Shown: piece by piece, positions 18,593 through 26,947 of the stretch
Numbering within the stretch: position 1 is the stretch's first letter
Layout of the letters: each line of letters starts with the position of its first letter
Source of the DNA: Planctomycetota bacterium
GTDB taxonomy: Bacteria; Planctomycetota; UBA1135
Assembly (NCBI GenBank): GCA_024229395.1
Contig: JAAESM010000061.1
Location: forward strand, 1 to 64,000
Direction: 5' to 3'
Length of the DNA stretch: 64,000 nucleotides
Position numbers and translations under genes: made by a program
The notes under the pieces: model-generated
What the model saw: only the letters and a program-made list of their open reading frames with translations
What the model was told of the DNA's origin: nothing
Databases searched by the model: none

Positions 18593-19084
18593 ATGCCTAT
18601 CGTCTACGCAGAGACTGTGCCAACTGCCAGCGTGGGTCGGGTGCGCTTTGGTTTCGACGCCGGTGGCGAGCTGGTCGAGGTCAAGATGCGCGCCGACAGC
18701 TGCAGTGGCTCGCGCGGCAAGGCGCCGAAAGGGGTTCCTAGCCACACCAAACTGGAGAAGTGGTTGGCGTCGTATATGAAGGGGCACCAGGTCGATTTTC
18801 CTGGCAAGTGGCAGGTGCCGGGCGCCAGCGATTTCGCGCGCAGCGTTTATGCGGCAGTCGCAGCTTTGAAGCCAGGCGAGACCCTGAGTTATGGCGGCGT
18901 GGCCGAGCGCGCGGGTTCGGCCAAGGCTTATCGCGCGGTGGGGACGGCCATGGGCAAGAACCCAATCCCGTTGGTGGTGCCATGACACCGCGTGCTCGCG
19001 TCCGGCGGTCGGCTGGGCGGATTTACCGGTGGTACCGATCTGAAGCTGGTGTTGCTTGCGATTGAAGGCGTGGAAACGCGCTAG
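18593..19084 (+). CDS. ogt: O6-alkylguanine-DNA alkyltransferase with in-frame TGA at the catalytic Cys (candidate selenoprotein)
   Basis: DNA-repair alkyltransferase that moves an alkyl group from O6-alkylguanine to its own active-site residue. Residues 1-75 form the variable N-terminal domain. The C-terminal domain has FARSVYAAVAAL, LSYGGVAERAG, YRAVGTAMGKNPIPLVVP, then TGA at 18983-18985 (codon 131), then HRVLASGGRLGGFTGG and LLAIEG. The family motif is P-C-H-R, so the TGA falls exactly on the catalytic Cys. The frame continues 33 conserved codons to TAG 19082-19084, giving the normal length of about 163 aa. Read as Sec131 it would be a selenoenzyme; read as stop it would be inactive. A SECIS-like hairpin follows. 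ATG 18593 is preferred to TTG 18569. Confidence 0.72.
18993..19019 (+). promoter_or_regulatory. Candidate bacterial SECIS hairpin
   Basis: It lies in the coding sequence downstream of TGA 18983-18985. A lower stem TGCTCG/TGGGCG (18993-18998 with 19014-19019, including G-U pairs) is followed by G19000-C19013 and CCG/CGG (19002-19004 with 19010-19012). C18999 and U19001 are bulged. The apical loop is GCGGU (19005-19009), starting 19 nt after the TGA. Spacing, a G at the loop start and a bulged U below the loop resemble the E. coli fdhF element. The fold was found by hand without energy calculation. Confidence 0.45.
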
Positions 19085-19845
19085 TTCAACTCGCGGAAGC
19101 GAATGTTGCGGAACTCCACTGGCGCACCTTCTGACTCCAAGGCAATGTAGCCTTCGGATGGCTCACACTTAAATCCACGTGTGACCTTGGTGCCGTTGAC
19201 CCAAAGCGTGACTTCACCATCGACTGCACGAATCGCGTATTGATTCCATTCACCAGCCGGACGCACCAAGCGTTGGGTTGGAAAACTGCGGGAACTATCT
19301 GGATTGCCGACGGTGTAAGCCTCGCCCTCGGGGCTGAGGTATTCGATCATTGGAGTCTCGGCAACCATGGAGGAATTGCCGACCGGGAAGACGTCGCCGT
19401 GGCTGGTGAACCAATCGGAGTGCTCGCCCTTGTTTTTCAGCCAGTTCTCTTCATAACCGAGATCGAGCACCTGCACCTCGATGCCGGTGCGCGGCAGTTG
19501 GCCGGGCGGCAAGTCGGTGAATGCGGACTCCGGGCACCATAGGAATACGCCGGAGTTGCCAGCGTGGGTGTGGTGCTTCCATTGCAGCGTGAGCTCGAAG
19601 TTCTTGTACTGCTTATGGGTGCGCGCGCCGCCGTTTGGTTTGCCGGAGCACAGGATGCTGCCCTCGACTTCTTTCCACGTATCGGCCGTGCCGTTGACGT
19701 TCTCGAAGTCGGCCAAGGTCAAGGTTTGCCAAGTGCTGCCGCGTTGGAACTCGCGTGGCAGGTCGGGGTTGGTGTTGGTTGCGCATGCGGGCAACAACAG
19801 TGCGGCAAGGGCGAGAAACTTCAAGGAAGGATGGAGTGTCTTCAT
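19081..19845 (-). CDS. DUF1080 (3-keto-disaccharide hydrolase-like) lipoprotein
   Basis: Lipoprotein of 254 aa. KTLHPSLKFLALAALLLPAC is a signal peptide with a lipobox (LPAC). The rest is a single DUF1080 concanavalin-like domain, with WKEVEGSILCSGKPNG, FELTLQWKHHTHAGNSGVFLW, GIEVQVLD, PAGEWNQYAIRAVDGEVTLWVNG and VEFRNIRFREL, which is the standard motif order. Such proteins are very abundant in Planctomycetota and Verrucomicrobiota, and some hydrolyse 3-keto-glycosides. The start at ATG 19845 is chosen for the signal peptide; an upstream in-frame start exists at 19884. The stop overlaps that of the convergent alkyltransferase. Confidence 0.92.
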   Translation of the reverse strand: MKTLHPSLKFLALAALLLPACATNTNPDLPREFQRGSTWQTLTLADFENVNGTADTWKEVEGSILCSGKPNGGARTHKQYKNFELTLQWKHHTHAGNSGVFLWCPESAFTDLPPGQLPRTGIEVQVLDLGYEENWLKNKGEHSDWFTSHGDVFPVGNSSMVAETPMIEYLSPEGEAYTVGNPDSSRSFPTQRLVRPAGEWNQYAIRAVDGEVTLWVNGTKVTRGFKCEPSEGYIALESEGAPVEFRNIRFRELN

Positions 19846-19861
19846 GGTGAGAGGTGGTGCG

Positions 19862-21190
19862 TTAAGCACGCAGTTGTTGGCCAAGAGTGAAGAAGAGGAA
19901 GAGTAGGCCAGCTTGCCAGCTGAGGCGTCTTAACGCTCGAACCTTGTCGCTGTCGCCGCCGGGAAGAAAGCACAGAATCGTGCAACAGGCGCTGCCGAAG
20001 GCCAATGCGATCCAGCGGGCGGAAGAGCCTTCAGCGCTTTCGAACCAGAAGTTCACCACCACATTGCCGACCAAGAGCATGGCGAAAGCCAACGAAGGCA
20101 GAGCCGCCAGTTCGCGCAGTTTCTCGTGTTTGTTGGCTTGGCTAAGGCTGCGAATCAGCACGATCAAGGCCACCGCTGGCAGTACGAAGGTCAGCTGCCC
20201 AAGCTCCACGCCGAGGTTGAATCCGAACAGCGAAATCGCGCGGCTGCCCGCAGGCAAACCGATCTCGCTGAGCACCCCGGCAAAACCGAAGCCGTGCAAC
20301 AAACCGAACACGAATGCCGGAATCCATGGGCGTGCTTTGGCAGACCCTCGGCGTAAATGCCAAACCAAGACGACCAACACGCTCAACGAAATACCAGGCT
20401 CCACCACGATTGGTGGCAAGCTGAAGATGTCGAAAGCGGCAAGCGCAAGCGTGATCGAATGCGCCAAAGTGAATGCAGTCACGGCCCACAGTAGATCGGC
20501 CAGACAAGCCACACCGAATAACAGCGCCAACAAGAATGCCAGGTGGTCATAACCGATCAGCACATGTTCCCAACCGAGCACCACGTACTGACCAAGCACG
20601 CGCGTGGCCGACGGAATCGTAAAGTCGTAGTCGCGGTCTTCACCCTTCAGCAAAGTGTTGATCGAATCCGCGCCCATGCCCGAAACGTTGATCACCAAGG
20701 TGTGCTTGGGGTTGCCGTCTTCCAGGAATAGATCACTGTGGATACTCGCTGCTTGCAGCGAATCTGGACGTGGCAAGGTGGCGGTCAGCACCACATAATC
20801 AAAATGCACACTGCCGTCGGCGTGGGTCTCGCCAAGGCCTTCGTAATCCTTGATGACCCATTCTGGGTATTCAATCTGGCCGTCGAACTCCAGCCACATG
20901 GATTCCTCGATCATGGCTGCCACGCGATCGAAGCCTTCCTCGAACTCGAAGTTGGAGATTGTGCCGCTGAGATCGGTATCGAGTAACCAGCGCGGCACCT
21001 CGCGCAGGGTCAGCTCCTGCATGCGCAGTTGCAGCTCGATCACGTTGTCAGTGAAACGAAGGTCGAGCAGCGATAGCGCCGCCGGATGTTCGGTGGTTAT
21101 GCCGAATTCGTCTTCCGGCAAGACATGCTCTACCCCAACTGCCGGTAGGGCAGCGAGCAAAACGGCGCAAAGGGCGATCAGACTGGGCAA
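19862..21190 (-). CDS. HupE/UreJ-family membrane protein with EF-hand-like loop
   Basis: Membrane protein of 442 aa. It has a signal peptide (SLIALCAVLLAALPAVG), an extracytoplasmic N-terminal domain (about 20-195), then about seven membrane helices with the HupE/UreJ_2 motifs GWEHVLIGYDHLAFLLALL, AFTLAHSITLALAAF, FGLLHGFGFA and FNLGVELGQL. The conserved His and Asp residues suggest metal binding or transport; HupE and UreJ relatives are linked to nickel. The N-terminal domain holds DTDLSGTISNFEF, which fits an EF-hand calcium loop (D-x-D-x-S-G-x-I-x-x-x-E). It overlaps the upstream HD-GYP gene by 13 bases. Confidence 0.85.
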   Translation of the reverse strand: MPSLIALCAVLLAALPAVGVEHVLPEDEFGITTEHPAALSLLDLRFTDNVIELQLRMQELTLREVPRWLLDTDLSGTISNFEFEEGFDRVAAMIEESMWLEFDGQIEYPEWVIKDYEGLGETHADGSVHFDYVVLTATLPRPDSLQAASIHSDLFLEDGNPKHTLVINVSGMGADSINTLLKGEDRDYDFTIPSATRVLGQYVVLGWEHVLIGYDHLAFLLALLFGVACLADLLWAVTAFTLAHSITLALAAFDIFSLPPIVVEPGISLSVLVVLVWHLRRGSAKARPWIPAFVFGLLHGFGFAGVLSEIGLPAGSRAISLFGFNLGVELGQLTFVLPAVALIVLIRSLSQANKHEKLRELAALPSLAFAMLLVGNVVVNFWFESAEGSSARWIALAFGSACCTILCFLPGGDSDKVRALRRLSWQAGLLFLFFTLGQQLRA

Positions 21191-22254
21191 GGGAACTCGT
21201 GGTAGGTCTGTTCAAAGACCGGCACGAGACTTGGATCGAACTGCGTGCCAGCGCCCTCTTGAATGACCTTCAGCGCGAACTCGCGCGACTTGGCCTTTCG
21301 GTAGGGGCGTGTGGAGCATATCGCGTCGTAGGTATCGGCGATCATAATCAACCGAGAACCCAGCGGAATGTCGGTGCCAGCAAGACCGTCGGGATAACCA
21401 CCGCCATCCCAGCGTTCATGCTCGTGGCGCACGATGGCCTGCACATGCGGGTAGTGCTTGGCCAGCGGCTCAAGAATGCGCGCACCGTAAATGGTGTGCT
21501 TCTTGACCTCTTCCCATTCCTCATCGTTGAGCTTGCCTTCCTTATGCAGGATGGTCAGCGGGATGCCGATCTTGCCGATGTCATGCAGCCATGCGCCAAC
21601 ACGAATCTCGCGCAACTGGCGCTTATCCATGCCTGGCAGCTGTTGCGCCATCATGAGCGCGATCTGCGCAACCTTCTTCGAGTGGTTGCGGGTGTACTCA
21701 TCCTTGGTCTCGAGCGAGTTCACCAAAGCCTGCACGCCCGACATGAACGCCTTCAACTGCGCCATATCGGCATTGCGCAACTTGCGATCTTGGTCCGCCG
21801 AACGCCGACGTCGATCCATGGCACTCAGAATGTGCTGAACCACCTTGCCCACACTTGCGGGCTTCATCAGGTATTCATCGGCGCCATCGCGGACAGCACG
21901 CACGGCCACATCTACGTCGTTCTCGCCGGTCAACATGATGAACGGCAGTTTCTTATCGACATTCCGGATCAGGCGCAGCAGTTCATCGCCATGCATGCCC
22001 GGAAGATTGAGATCGGAGACGACGACATCGAATCGCTCCAATGTGAGGCGGTGAAGGGCGCTGCGGGCGTCGCGGACGGCCGTAACACGGAAACCCTGCT
22101 GGCCGAGTCCAACCTCAAGCAATCTGCTTTGGTCTGGATCGTCCTCGACAACGAGTACGTAGGGGTTATGAGTGGATTTTTGAATCACAGGTACAGAGAT
22201 GGGGAGTCTCCGTGGGGTATTTTGGTATCGGCCGGTTTGCGGAAAATGTGCCAC
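21178..22254 (-). CDS. Response regulator with HD-GYP c-di-GMP phosphodiesterase domain
   Basis: Two-domain signalling protein of 358 aa. The receiver domain (about 30-150) shows VLVVEDDPDQSR, the phospho-acceptor VVSDLNLPGMHG and a Lys in LMKPAS. The HD-GYP domain (about 175-358) shows NHSKKVAQIALMMAQ, GAWLHDIGKIGIP, RHEHERWDGGGYPDGL, and IADTYDAICSTRPYR, so the HD and GYP residues are intact. It should hydrolyse c-di-GMP in response to a sensor kinase. No cognate kinase is adjacent. The first 27 residues are a basic extension without clear function. It is divergent from hpt. Confidence 0.92.
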   Translation of the reverse strand: MAHFPQTGRYQNTPRRLPISVPVIQKSTHNPYVLVVEDDPDQSRLLEVGLGQQGFRVTAVRDARSALHRLTLERFDVVVSDLNLPGMHGDELLRLIRNVDKKLPFIMLTGENDVDVAVRAVRDGADEYLMKPASVGKVVQHILSAMDRRRRSADQDRKLRNADMAQLKAFMSGVQALVNSLETKDEYTRNHSKKVAQIALMMAQQLPGMDKRQLREIRVGAWLHDIGKIGIPLTILHKEGKLNDEEWEEVKKHTIYGARILEPLAKHYPHVQAIVRHEHERWDGGGYPDGLAGTDIPLGSRLIMIADTYDAICSTRPYRKAKSREFALKVIQEGAGTQFDPSLVPVFEQTYHEFPCPV

Positions 22255-22313
22255 CTGTAGCGTGCATATACAGAATTTCTGCCCATATAGGCGGGTGCTC
22301 CTAGAATATTGCC

Positions 22314-22940
22314 ATGATTCGCTACCGGCACCGCATCGTCCTCCGGGCCCAGGAGCTGTCTGAGGCCCTCGACGGCCTAGCTGACCGACTCAAACCCCTG
22401 ATTGGCAACGACGAGGTCACCGCCATTCCGGTGTTGGGTGGTGCCATGTTTTTCGCTGCCGACCTAGTCCGACGCCTGCCATCTGGCCTGGTGATGGACT
22501 TTATTCGCATCCAGACTTACGGCGATGCGACCTCCCCGCAGCAAGAAGCCAAACCGGATTGGGTGCCGAATCCGGAGAATGTCAAAGGCAAGCATGTCTT
22601 GTTGATGGATGACATTCTCGACACCGGCCGCACCATGACCGCCGCGCGGAAATTCCTGCTTGAAGAGATGGGGGCTGCAAAAGTCACCATTGCCGTGTTG
22701 ATTGATAAGCCGGTACGCCGCGCTGTACCGATCAACGCCGACGCCTTCGCCGTGCAGTTCGATGATGACCAATTCCTGGTCGGCTTCGGCCTTGACTACC
22801 GTGGACGCTTCCGCAACTTGCCATTCCTGGCGGCGTTGGAAACTGACATTGATGGACTGCCAATGAGCGTCGATGTGGCAGAGGAATCTGCGGTATCGGA
22901 AGAATCAAAAGCGTCGGAAGCTTCTGAACTCGCGCAGTGA
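22314..22940 (+). CDS. hpt: Hypoxanthine(-guanine) phosphoribosyltransferase
   Basis: Purine-salvage enzyme of 208 aa that converts hypoxanthine or guanine plus PRPP to nucleotides. The PRPP-binding motif VLLMDDILDTGRTM is present, as are the early VLGGAMFFAADLVRRL loop and the C-terminal FLVGFGLDYRGRFRNLP, which is characteristic of Hpt. The last 30 residues are an acidic Ser/Glu-rich tail not needed for catalysis. ATG 22314 lies about 60 bases from the divergent HD-GYP start. It overlaps the pseudouridine synthase start by four bases (GTGA), so the two genes are co-translated. Confidence 0.93.
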   Translation: MIRYRHRIVLRAQELSEALDGLADRLKPLIGNDEVTAIPVLGGAMFFAADLVRRLPSGLVMDFIRIQTYGDATSPQQEAKPDWVPNPENVKGKHVLLMDDILDTGRTMTAARKFLLEEMGAAKVTIAVLIDKPVRRAVPINADAFAVQFDDDQFLVGFGLDYRGRFRNLPFLAALETDIDGLPMSVDVAEESAVSEESKASEASELAQ

Positions 22941-23950
22941 AAGTACTCGCCGTAGAAGAGGGCTGGACCGGCAGTCCCTTGGATGAATTCCTGGCCGCGC
23001 ATTGGCCGCGTATTTCCAAAGGGCGTTTGCGTGATTTGGTGCGTGAAGGTTCGATTCAGATTGATGGCATGCGCGCGCAGCCGTCGGACAAGTTACGCAC
23101 CGGGCAGGTCGTGATCGTAGAGGCGGAGATGCAGGAGCTGAAGCAGATCAAGGCCAAGCGCGTGGACTTTGATGTGCTTTATGAAGATGAGCATCTGATT
23201 GCGGTGAATAAGCCGGCCGGCATCCCGGTCGAGCCCAGCCGCTGGGGTGAGCATCCGCTGCATATGAGTGGTGCATTATTGGAGTGGGCTGAGCGCAGGC
23301 AAGCAAATGGCGACCAAGGCGACGGTCCGCTGGAGAAGCGACCGCGCGGCTTGCATCGTTTGGATCTTGGCACTTCCGGCGTGGTCTTGTACGCACTGTC
23401 CTTAGATGCGGAGCGTTATTACCGCGGCCTGTTCGAGAGCCGCTTGGTCGAGAAGACTTACCACGCATTAGTCTTGGGTGAAGTCCACGATGGCGGCGTG
23501 GTCGATAGTCCGATCGCCGAGGACCAAAGTCGTGGCAGTCGCGGCGGACGCATGTGCGTGAACAAACACGGCAAGCCATCGCTGACCGAATACGAACCGC
23601 TGGAACGCTTCCGCGGGTATTCACTTGTGGAGTGCCGTCCTAAGACGGGTCGCACCCATCAGATTCGCGTGCACATGGCATCGGTCGGCCACCCACTGGC
23701 CGTTGATACCACTTATGGCGGCGGTGAGTCGCTGTTGTTATCGCATTTGAAGAGCGGCTACCGACCGAAACATGGTCGCTTGGAGAAACCGATTATGGAC
23801 CGCCTTACCTTGCACGCGCAGTCCATTCGCATGGTGCCCTTCGGTGGTGGCGAGGCTCTTGAGATTGCAGCGCCGTACCCGAAGGATATGCGCGTCATGC
23901 TCACCAAGCTGCGCAAGTTTCGCCCGCCGACGCACTACGACGCTTATTGA
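22937..23950 (+). CDS. RluA-family pseudouridine synthase with S4 domain
   Basis: RNA-modifying enzyme of 337 aa. The S4 RNA-binding domain is at about 12-70 (LDEFLAAHWPRISKGRLRDLV). The catalytic domain has DEHLIAVNKPAGIPVEP, RGLHRLDLGTSGVVLYAL (the R-L-D catalytic Asp motif), and the family C-terminal motif GRTHQIRVHMASVGHPL. Its closest classes are RluC and RluD, which act on 23S rRNA, but the target cannot be fixed by eye. The GTG start overlaps hpt by four bases. It converges with the DUF21/CBS gene. Confidence 0.93.
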   Translation: MKVLAVEEGWTGSPLDEFLAAHWPRISKGRLRDLVREGSIQIDGMRAQPSDKLRTGQVVIVEAEMQELKQIKAKRVDFDVLYEDEHLIAVNKPAGIPVEPSRWGEHPLHMSGALLEWAERRQANGDQGDGPLEKRPRGLHRLDLGTSGVVLYALSLDAERYYRGLFESRLVEKTYHALVLGEVHDGGVVDSPIAEDQSRGSRGGRMCVNKHGKPSLTEYEPLERFRGYSLVECRPKTGRTHQIRVHMASVGHPLAVDTTYGGGESLLLSHLKSGYRPKHGRLEKPIMDRLTLHAQSIRMVPFGGGEALEIAAPYPKDMRVMLTKLRKFRPPTHYDAY

Positions 23951-24003
23951 TCGTTCGTAGTTGGTCGCAGGTGGCCGATTGGTTCTGGCGTTTCCCTCGC
24001 TTC

Positions 24004-25053
24004 CTATTTGCCCTGCTCTGGCGTTTCCAGATCTGAGTGTGGGTTCGATGCGCGGGCATGCTCCTGCAAATCTGCAACCTCATCGTGTTCATCCACGATC
24101 TCGGCGCCAAGCATTGATTCCAAAACATCCTCCAAGGTAACGATGCCCTGAAAGCTGCCATATTCATCGATCACGGCCACCAGGTGACGGCGACGTTGCA
24201 AGAACATCTGCAACAAGGTGTGTGCCTTCATGCTCTCTGGCACGGATTCCAGTGTTCGACTCAAATCACCAATTTTTATCTCGCCCTTGTTATCGATGCC
24301 GGCATCGAAGACTTCGCGGCGATAGACCACGCCGAGGATCTCTTCTGGGTCCTGAGGATCGAAAACAGGCACGCGACTGTGGATCCAACGATCGGTGCGC
24401 GCGATGGCGTCGGCGACGGTCATGTCGGCCGAGAGTTTTTCGACCACGCGGCGCGGAGTCATCAGCTCGTGGACACGCACACGGTCTAGGGTCAGCGCGT
24501 TCTCTATCCACACACTTTCCTCGCCGCGCATCTGGCCATGGCGGCATGCGAGGCGCGCGAACACCAGCACTTCATCTTCGCTCGGCCCGACGTTCTTGTG
24601 CGTTCCGGAGAAGCGGCGCATGGCTGCACGCGCCGGACGGGCGATAGGCCATGAGATCCAGGTCATCAGTTGCAGCGGAATGGCGATGCGCGGCGCCAAG
24701 GTGGCGGCATGGCGAACGCCCAAGCTTTTCGGGATAATCTCGGTCAATCCAAGCACCGCGATCGTGAAGATGGTCGCGAACCACACGACGGATTGCTCGC
24801 CGTATTGTTGTGCGACCATGGCACCGCACCACGAAGCACCGACCGTGTGGGCGATGGTATTGACGGTCAGGATCGAGGCGATCGGCTCCTCGATGTCATT
24901 GCGCAGGGCCTCCAGGCGTCGGGCGCCGCGGCCACCACGTTGCTTGAGCAGCTCGACCTGCGATGGCGTGACCGCGTACAGGGCGGCTTCGAATAGTGAG
25001 CAGATGAAGGAGGCGGCGAGGGTGAAGGTGGCGACGGCGAGAATTAGACCCAT
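24004..25053 (-). CDS. CNNM/CorC-type membrane protein: DUF21 plus CBS pair
   Basis: Membrane protein of 349 aa. DUF21 occupies about 1-180 with three or four helices, including ASFICSLFEAALYAVTPSQVE and the conserved VNTIAHTVGASWCGA. Two CBS motifs follow (about 200-320), including LMTPRRVVEKLSAD and LVAVIDEYGSFQGIVTLEDVLE. The C-terminal CorC_HlyC domain found in many relatives is absent, and the protein ends in an acidic tail. Relatives take part in magnesium or cobalt efflux. Divergent from the KefB-type antiporter, with 112 bases between them that probably carry both promoters. Confidence 0.9.
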   Translation of the reverse strand: MGLILAVATFTLAASFICSLFEAALYAVTPSQVELLKQRGGRGARRLEALRNDIEEPIASILTVNTIAHTVGASWCGAMVAQQYGEQSVVWFATIFTIAVLGLTEIIPKSLGVRHAATLAPRIAIPLQLMTWISWPIARPARAAMRRFSGTHKNVGPSEDEVLVFARLACRHGQMRGEESVWIENALTLDRVRVHELMTPRRVVEKLSADMTVADAIARTDRWIHSRVPVFDPQDPEEILGVVYRREVFDAGIDNKGEIKIGDLSRTLESVPESMKAHTLLQMFLQRRRHLVAVIDEYGSFQGIVTLEDVLESMLGAEIVDEHDEVADLQEHARASNPHSDLETPEQGK

Positions 25054-25165
25054 GGTGTGCTTTTTTAGAGCTTCGACCTAAGCATTATGCCGTATCCATT
25101 TTGGCATTCACAAGCACAATGCAAGGCCGAGAGTCAATTGGGAACGGTGCCTTCAATCTGCGAAG

Positions 25166-26824
25166 ATGGCCGCCATGGAAATCTGGAATGTACTGTTCGA
25201 CATCCTGATCCTCCTGTTTACCGCTTTGGTATTCGGTGTCTTGTGCGAACGCTTTCGTCAGAGTTCCATTCTTGGATATCTGGCTGCAGGCACCTTGCTG
25301 GGCCCGAATGCGCTGCAGGTCATTTCCAGCGCCGCAGAAGTTACCGCGCTTGCGGATCTTGGAGTTGCCCTGCTGTTGTTCACCATTGGCCTTGAGTTCT
25401 CTTGGCAAAGGGTGAGGGGCCTTGGGGGGTCGGCGCTCGGCGGCGGCGTTGCACAGATCCTCGTCACGATTGGAATCGCTGCAGGAGTGGCGTTGACCTT
25501 CGCAATGCCATGGCGCACCTCGATCACCATCGGCGCGATTGTTGCATTGAGCAGCACCGCTTGTGTGCTCCGCCTGCTGATTTCGCGCGCAGAGATCGAA
25601 AGCATTCATGGTCGCCATGCATTGGGCGTGTTGCTGATGCAAGACATCGCCTTGGTGCCGTTGGTGCTGCTGGTGACGGCGATCGGTGGGCAAGGCTCCA
25701 TAGGTCAAGTCGGCATGGACATCTTCAAGACCCTCGCATGGGCGGTCGCGTTGATCATTGTCCTGTACGTTTTGTTCAGTCGCGTCATGCCGAAGGTCTT
25801 GAACAACCCTTCCATGCAACGCAATCGTGACCTGCCGATCCTGCTCACCATCGTGACGGGATTGGGCTCCGCGTGGGGCGCGCACACCCTCGGCTTGTCG
25901 CCGGCACTTGGCGCTTTCGTGGCCGGCATGTTGTTGGCGGAATCACCCTTTGCCACCCAGATTCGCGCCGACATCGCTTCCATTCGCACCTTGTTGGTGA
26001 CCCTGTTCTTCAGCTCGATCGGCATGCTCGGCGATCCAGTCTGGTTCGTGCAAAACCTGCCGAAAGTCATGGCGGTGGTCATGGCCATCGTGGTGGGCAA
26101 GGCGGTGATCGTCTGGCTGGTCTTGCATCGCTTCGGATTGTCACATACCAACGCACTCGCGACCGGCATCTGCCTTGCTCAAGTGGGGGAGTTCTCCTTC
26201 GTTTTGGCTGAGGTCGGACGCGGCACGCTGATTGATGAATCGCTGTTCGCGTTGGTGATTTCAGTAACGATCACCACTCTGTTCCTGTCGCCGTATCTGG
26301 TTGCTTTGGCGCCGACGCTCGCGCTTGCCAGTGTGACCTCCTTGAGTAAGTTCAAGATCCTTCCTCAACCGGCGCGCATTGGCACGCGCCCAGCGGAACC
26401 CGCGCGCAAGCATTTCATCATCATCGGATTCGGTCCTGCAGGGGAGGCCGTCGGCCAGGCTGTGGAACGCTATGGGAAACGAGTCACGGTGGTGGACCTG
26501 AATCCCGAGTCGATCGCTCGGGTAAAGCAACTTGGCTTCGCGGGACATATCGGCGATGCCATGAATGCCGACGTACTGGAGCACGTTGGCGTTGCGAGCG
26601 CAGCGGCGGTGGTGGTGACCGTTCCTGATCCTGCTTCGGCGGGCACCATCGTGGAATTGATTCGCTCCATCAGTCCAGAGGTGCACATCATCGCGCGCGT
26701 GCGTTATCACCGTTACCTTGCCGACTTGACCGAAGCTGGCGCGCATGAGGTGGTGGATGAAGAGCAGCTCGTGGGCGTTCGATTGGCTGCACAGCTGCGT
26801 CGCCAGTTCAACAAACTGGCCTGA
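25166..26824 (+). CDS. CPA2-family cation:proton antiporter with TrkA-N domain (KefB/YbaL type)
   Basis: Inner-membrane antiporter of 552 aa. About 12 helices fill residues 1-390, with family segments YLAAGTLLGPNAL, LLLFTIGLEFSW, LSSTACVLRLL, and SPALGAFVAGMLLAESPFATQIRADI. A cytoplasmic TrkA-N/RCK domain starts at about 410 with FIIIGFGPAGEAVGQAV (G-x-G-x-x-G) and an acidic residue at the end of VTVVDLN, so it should bind NAD(H) or a nucleotide. Expected function is K+ or Na+/H+ exchange with ligand gating. Start may be ATG 25166 or ATG 25175. Confidence 0.93.
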   Translation: MAAMEIWNVLFDILILLFTALVFGVLCERFRQSSILGYLAAGTLLGPNALQVISSAAEVTALADLGVALLLFTIGLEFSWQRVRGLGGSALGGGVAQILVTIGIAAGVALTFAMPWRTSITIGAIVALSSTACVLRLLISRAEIESIHGRHALGVLLMQDIALVPLVLLVTAIGGQGSIGQVGMDIFKTLAWAVALIIVLYVLFSRVMPKVLNNPSMQRNRDLPILLTIVTGLGSAWGAHTLGLSPALGAFVAGMLLAESPFATQIRADIASIRTLLVTLFFSSIGMLGDPVWFVQNLPKVMAVVMAIVVGKAVIVWLVLHRFGLSHTNALATGICLAQVGEFSFVLAEVGRGTLIDESLFALVISVTITTLFLSPYLVALAPTLALASVTSLSKFKILPQPARIGTRPAEPARKHFIIIGFGPAGEAVGQAVERYGKRVTVVDLNPESIARVKQLGFAGHIGDAMNADVLEHVGVASAAAVVVTVPDPASAGTIVELIRSISPEVHIIARVRYHRYLADLTEAGAHEVVDEEQLVGVRLAAQLRRQFNKLA

Positions 26825-26862
26825 TCCTGCGCGGCACTATTGCGGGCAGTAAATCGAATGTC

Positions 26863-26871
26863 TGTTACAAT
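26863..26871 (+). promoter_or_regulatory. Candidate extended -10 promoter upstream of truD
   Basis: TGTTACAAT fits an extended -10 (TGn followed by TACAAT), 77 bases before the truD ATG and downstream of the antiporter stop. A TTGCGG 20 bases upstream is a weak -35. The transcript would begin just before the hairpin at 26893-26917. Confidence 0.4.
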
Positions 26872-26892
26872 GCCCGCTTCCCGGCAAGAGAG

Positions 26893-26917
26893 AACACTGC
26901 TATTGATTAGTAGTGTT
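26893..26917 (+). terminator. 10-bp hairpin in the truD leader
   Basis: AACACTGCTA and TAGTAGTGTT pair with one G-U around the loop TTGAT. It lies between the antiporter stop and truD, after the candidate promoter. It could end antiporter transcripts or form a leader structure in the truD mRNA. There is no T-run beyond TGTTTGAT. Confidence 0.4.
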
Positions 26918-26947
26918 TGATGCCATCCACAGCATAATGATGAGAAG

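Noticed and set aside
18983..18985. The alkyltransferase TGA as a plain nonsense mutation in a pseudogene
   Set aside because: Not excluded, but less likely: the downstream frame is intact and conserved to the normal end, the TGA is exactly at the catalytic Cys, and a fitting hairpin follows. Kept as the main alternative.
21199..22260. A 353-codon plus-strand frame opposite the HD-GYP gene
   Set aside because: It mirrors the HD-GYP coding sequence, and composition is that of a shadow frame.
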